Source of the DNA: Deltaproteobacteria bacterium
Lineage (GTDB): Bacteria > Desulfobacterota > DSM-4660 > Desulfatiglandales > HGW-15
Length of the DNA stretch: 44,544 bases
Reading direction: 5' to 3'
Assembly (NCBI GenBank): GCA_019308985.1
Contig: JAFDHB010000050.1
Location: 1 to 44,544 of the forward strand
In this document: positions 43,005 through 44,544 of the stretch, in pieces
Layout of the letters: each line of letters starts with the position of its first letter
Position numbering within the stretch: the stretch's first letter is position 1
Made by a program: the position numbers and the translations under genes
Notes under the pieces: generated by a model
What the model was told of the DNA's origin: nothing
The model's database searches: none
What the model saw: the letters and a program-made list of their open reading frames with translations, nothing else

Positions 43005-43655
43005 ATGAATTGGCTGTTTTCCTTCTTTTGGACATCAATCGGCAAGAAGTTGATCATGGCATGTACCGGGTTTGTTTTTTGTGTCTTCCTCATCATACAC
43101 TTCATAGGCAACCTGATGATCTTTAGGGGAGGCGAAGTATTCAATGCCTATTCGGAGCGGCTCCATTCTTTCGGTCTCATAATAAACGCGATTGAAATCG
43201 GGTTGCTTGTGCTGGCAATATTCCATGTTACCTTCGCGGCCATTCTATACTTCGAAAACCTGAGGGCAAGGCCCACCCGATACGTGTTAAAGAAAAACGC
43301 TGGGGGGCGAACCTGGAGTTCCAGGTTGATGCCCTATACCGGGTTGTATCTCCTTTTTTTCGTAATCCTTCATCTGCTCACCTTCCACTTTGCCCAAAGA
43401 GACGGGAGAACTCTCTATCAATTGGTCGCGGGGGCCTTTGACAGCCCCGCATACGTGGTTTTCTACGTGTTTTCCATGATCGTTGCAGGCCTCCACATAA
43501 GGCATGGTTTCTGGAGCGCCTTCCAGACTATTGGTGCGGACCATCCCAAGTATACGTCGATCATCAGGGGTGGGAGCTTGATATTGAGCATAGTATTGAC
43601 CGTTGGATTCAGCTCCATACCCCTTTTCATTCTATGGAACACCTTGGGAGATTAG
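43005..43655 (+). CDS. sdhC: Succinate dehydrogenase/fumarate reductase cytochrome b558 subunit
   Basis: A 216-residue membrane anchor that carries heme b and exchanges electrons with quinone for the succinate/fumarate enzyme. Five hydrophobic segments are visible. Candidate heme-ligand histidines are H32 (IIHFIGNLM), H74, H123 (ILHLLTFH) and H164 ([10 protein letters not shown]), the pattern of the di-heme Bacillus/Wolinella-type subunit. The ATG has GGGAGGAG about six bases upstream. The flavoprotein gene starts two bases after its stop, so they form one operon. Confidence 0.93.
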   Translation: MNWLFSFFWTSIGKKLIMACTGFVFCVFLIIHFIGNLMIFRGGEVFNAYSERLHSFGLIINAIEIGLLVLAIFHVTFAAILYFENLRARPTRYVLKKNAGGRTWSSRLMPYTGLYLLFFVILHLLTFHFAQRDGRTLYQLVAGAFDSPAYVVFYVFSMIVAGLHIRHGFWSAFQTIGADHPKYTSIIRGGSLILSIVLTVGFSSIPLFILWNTLGD

Positions 43656-43657
43656 GC

Positions 43658-44544
43658 ATGAAACTGGACCCGAAAGTCCCAGCAGGTCCCCTGGAAATGA
43701 AGTGGGACCGCCACCGTTTCGAACTGAAACTCGTCAGCCCGGCAAACAGGAGAAAGTTCGATGTCATAATAGTAGGAACAGGTTTGGCGGGTGCCTCTGC
43801 TGGAGCTACCCTGGCCGGGCTGGGGTACAATGTAAAGATATTCTGTATCCAGGACAGCCCCCGTAGGGCCCACAGCATAGCGGCGCAGGGGGGAATCAAC
43901 GCGGCCAAGAACTATCAGGGGGACGGCGACAGTATTTGGCGGCTCTTCTATGACACCATAAAGGGGGGCGATTTTCGCTCCAGGGAGGCCAACGTGTACA
44001 GGCTGGCCCAGATAAGCAACAACATCATAGATCAGTGTGTCGCCCAGGGAGTCCCCTTTGCCAGGGAATACGGCGGCCTGTTGGCCAACAGGTCATTCGG
44101 CGGAGCCCAGGTATCACGGACCTTTTACGCGAGGGGTCAGACAGGGCAGCAGCTCCTCCTTGGAGCCTACACCGCCCTGATGCGCCAAGTGAGCGAGGGA
44201 AGGGTTGAGATGTTTCCCCGCAGAGAGATGCTGGACCTCGTGCTGGTGAACGATCAGGCCAGGGGAATCGTGGTCCGCAATCTCATCACCGGCGAACTTG
44301 AGAGCCATGCCGCCCACGCGGTTCTTCTCGCGACAGGGGGCTACGGTAGGGTCTATTACCTGTCCACGAACGGGATGAGCTCAAACGTCAGCGCCATTTG
44401 GAGGGCTTACAAGAGGGGAGCCTGTTTTGCGAATCCCTCTTTCGTGCAGATACACCCCACGTGCATCCCCCTGCACGGGAGTTACCAGTCGAAACTGACC
44501 CTCATGAGCGAGAGCCTGAGGAATGACGGGAGGGTTTGGGTTCC
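43658..44544 (+). CDS. sdhA: Succinate dehydrogenase/fumarate reductase flavoprotein subunit (partial, 3' end outside window)
   Basis: The first 295 residues of SdhA/FrdA, open to the window end. FAD binds through [20 protein letters not shown] (34-53), and the His of [20 protein letters not shown] (H72) is the usual covalent FAD attachment site. Later come [16 protein letters not shown], the segment [19 protein letters not shown], and [19 protein letters not shown]. The Gln-Gly-Asp-x-Asp start of the catalytic domain and the [11 protein letters not shown] segment are intact. The type matches SdhA enzymes paired with cytochrome b558. The catalytic Arg region and C-terminus, and presumably sdhB, lie beyond the window. 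Confidence 0.94.
   Translation, partial: MKLDPKVPAGPLEMKWDRHRFELKLVSPANRRKFDVIIVGTGLAGASAGATLAGLGYNVKIFCIQDSPRRAHSIAAQGGINAAKNYQGDGDSIWRLFYDTIKGGDFRSREANVYRLAQISNNIIDQCVAQGVPFAREYGGLLANRSFGGAQVSRTFYARGQTGQQLLLGAYTALMRQVSEGRVEMFPRREMLDLVLVNDQARGIVVRNLITGELESHAAHAVLLATGGYGRVYYLSTNGMSSNVSAIWRAYKRGACFANPSFVQIHPTCIPLHGSYQSKLTLMSESLRNDGRVWV

Noticed and set aside
1..44544. CRISPR array
   Set aside because: The repeats are long, dispersed and palindromic; no regularly spaced direct repeats or cas genes were found.

Overview
The window looks like a chromosomal segment of an anaerobic Desulfobacterota (deltaproteobacterial) organism, probably from a metagenome or environmental genome. This is inferred from a ruvC-ruvA-ruvB run behind yebC, a cytochrome b558-type succinate dehydrogenase/fumarate reductase, NuoF/NuoG/GltD-type flavoprotein fusions, a radical-SAM lipoate-assembly cluster, TAT-less reductive-dehalogenase-like proteins, and many short palindromic intergenic repeats. 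No tRNA, rRNA or CRISPR array was seen.

Layout. 1-1754: carbamate kinase between two copies of a dispersed palindromic repeat. 1770-9582: a divergent XRE-cupin regulator, then a branched-chain-amino-acid-type ABC importer (binding protein, LivH, frameshifted LivM, LivG, LivF) interleaved with two different reductive-dehalogenase-like Fe-S/corrinoid proteins. 9629-10467: a broken small gene and oligoribonuclease. 10525-18415 (minus): a redox operon of a NuoE-like protein, a NuoF-GltD fusion, a NuoG-NfnA fusion and a GltA/NfnB-like protein, probably one soluble complex exchanging electrons among NAD(H), NADP(H) and ferredoxin. 18416-22513: repeats, a decayed UxaA-type hydrolyase gene, a LarA-like gene, a 279-bp MITE-like element and another dispersed repeat copy. 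22569-24242 (minus): panB with an internal deletion, then panE. 24549-31008: a WbqC-like protein, then a lipoate-ligase/DUF116 fusion, an FAD reductase and two radical SAM proteins resembling the LipS1/LipS2 route of lipoate assembly, with a DUF3786 protein. 31139-35094: a secreted divergent polysaccharide deacetylase, an M24-family protein with altered metal ligands, and glycerate 2-kinase. 35099-38559 (minus): two nucleotide-sugar glycosyltransferases around a mannosyl-3-phosphoglycerate-phosphatase-like HAD enzyme, probably for a glycosylglycerate compatible solute. 38832-42459 (minus): ruvB, ruvA, ruvC, yebC, rlmE. 43005-44544: sdhC and the start of sdhA, cut by the window end.

Three loci stand out as possible functional systems: the importer with two dehalogenase-like enzymes, the four-gene Nuo/Nfn hybrid flavoprotein operon, and the lipoate cluster. 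Four genes (livM, the small gene at 9629, uxaA, panB) are broken. The single-base cases could be assembly errors, whereas uxaA (frameshift, nonsense codon and degraded end) and panB (118-bp-scale deletion) look like real decay unless the assembly is poor.
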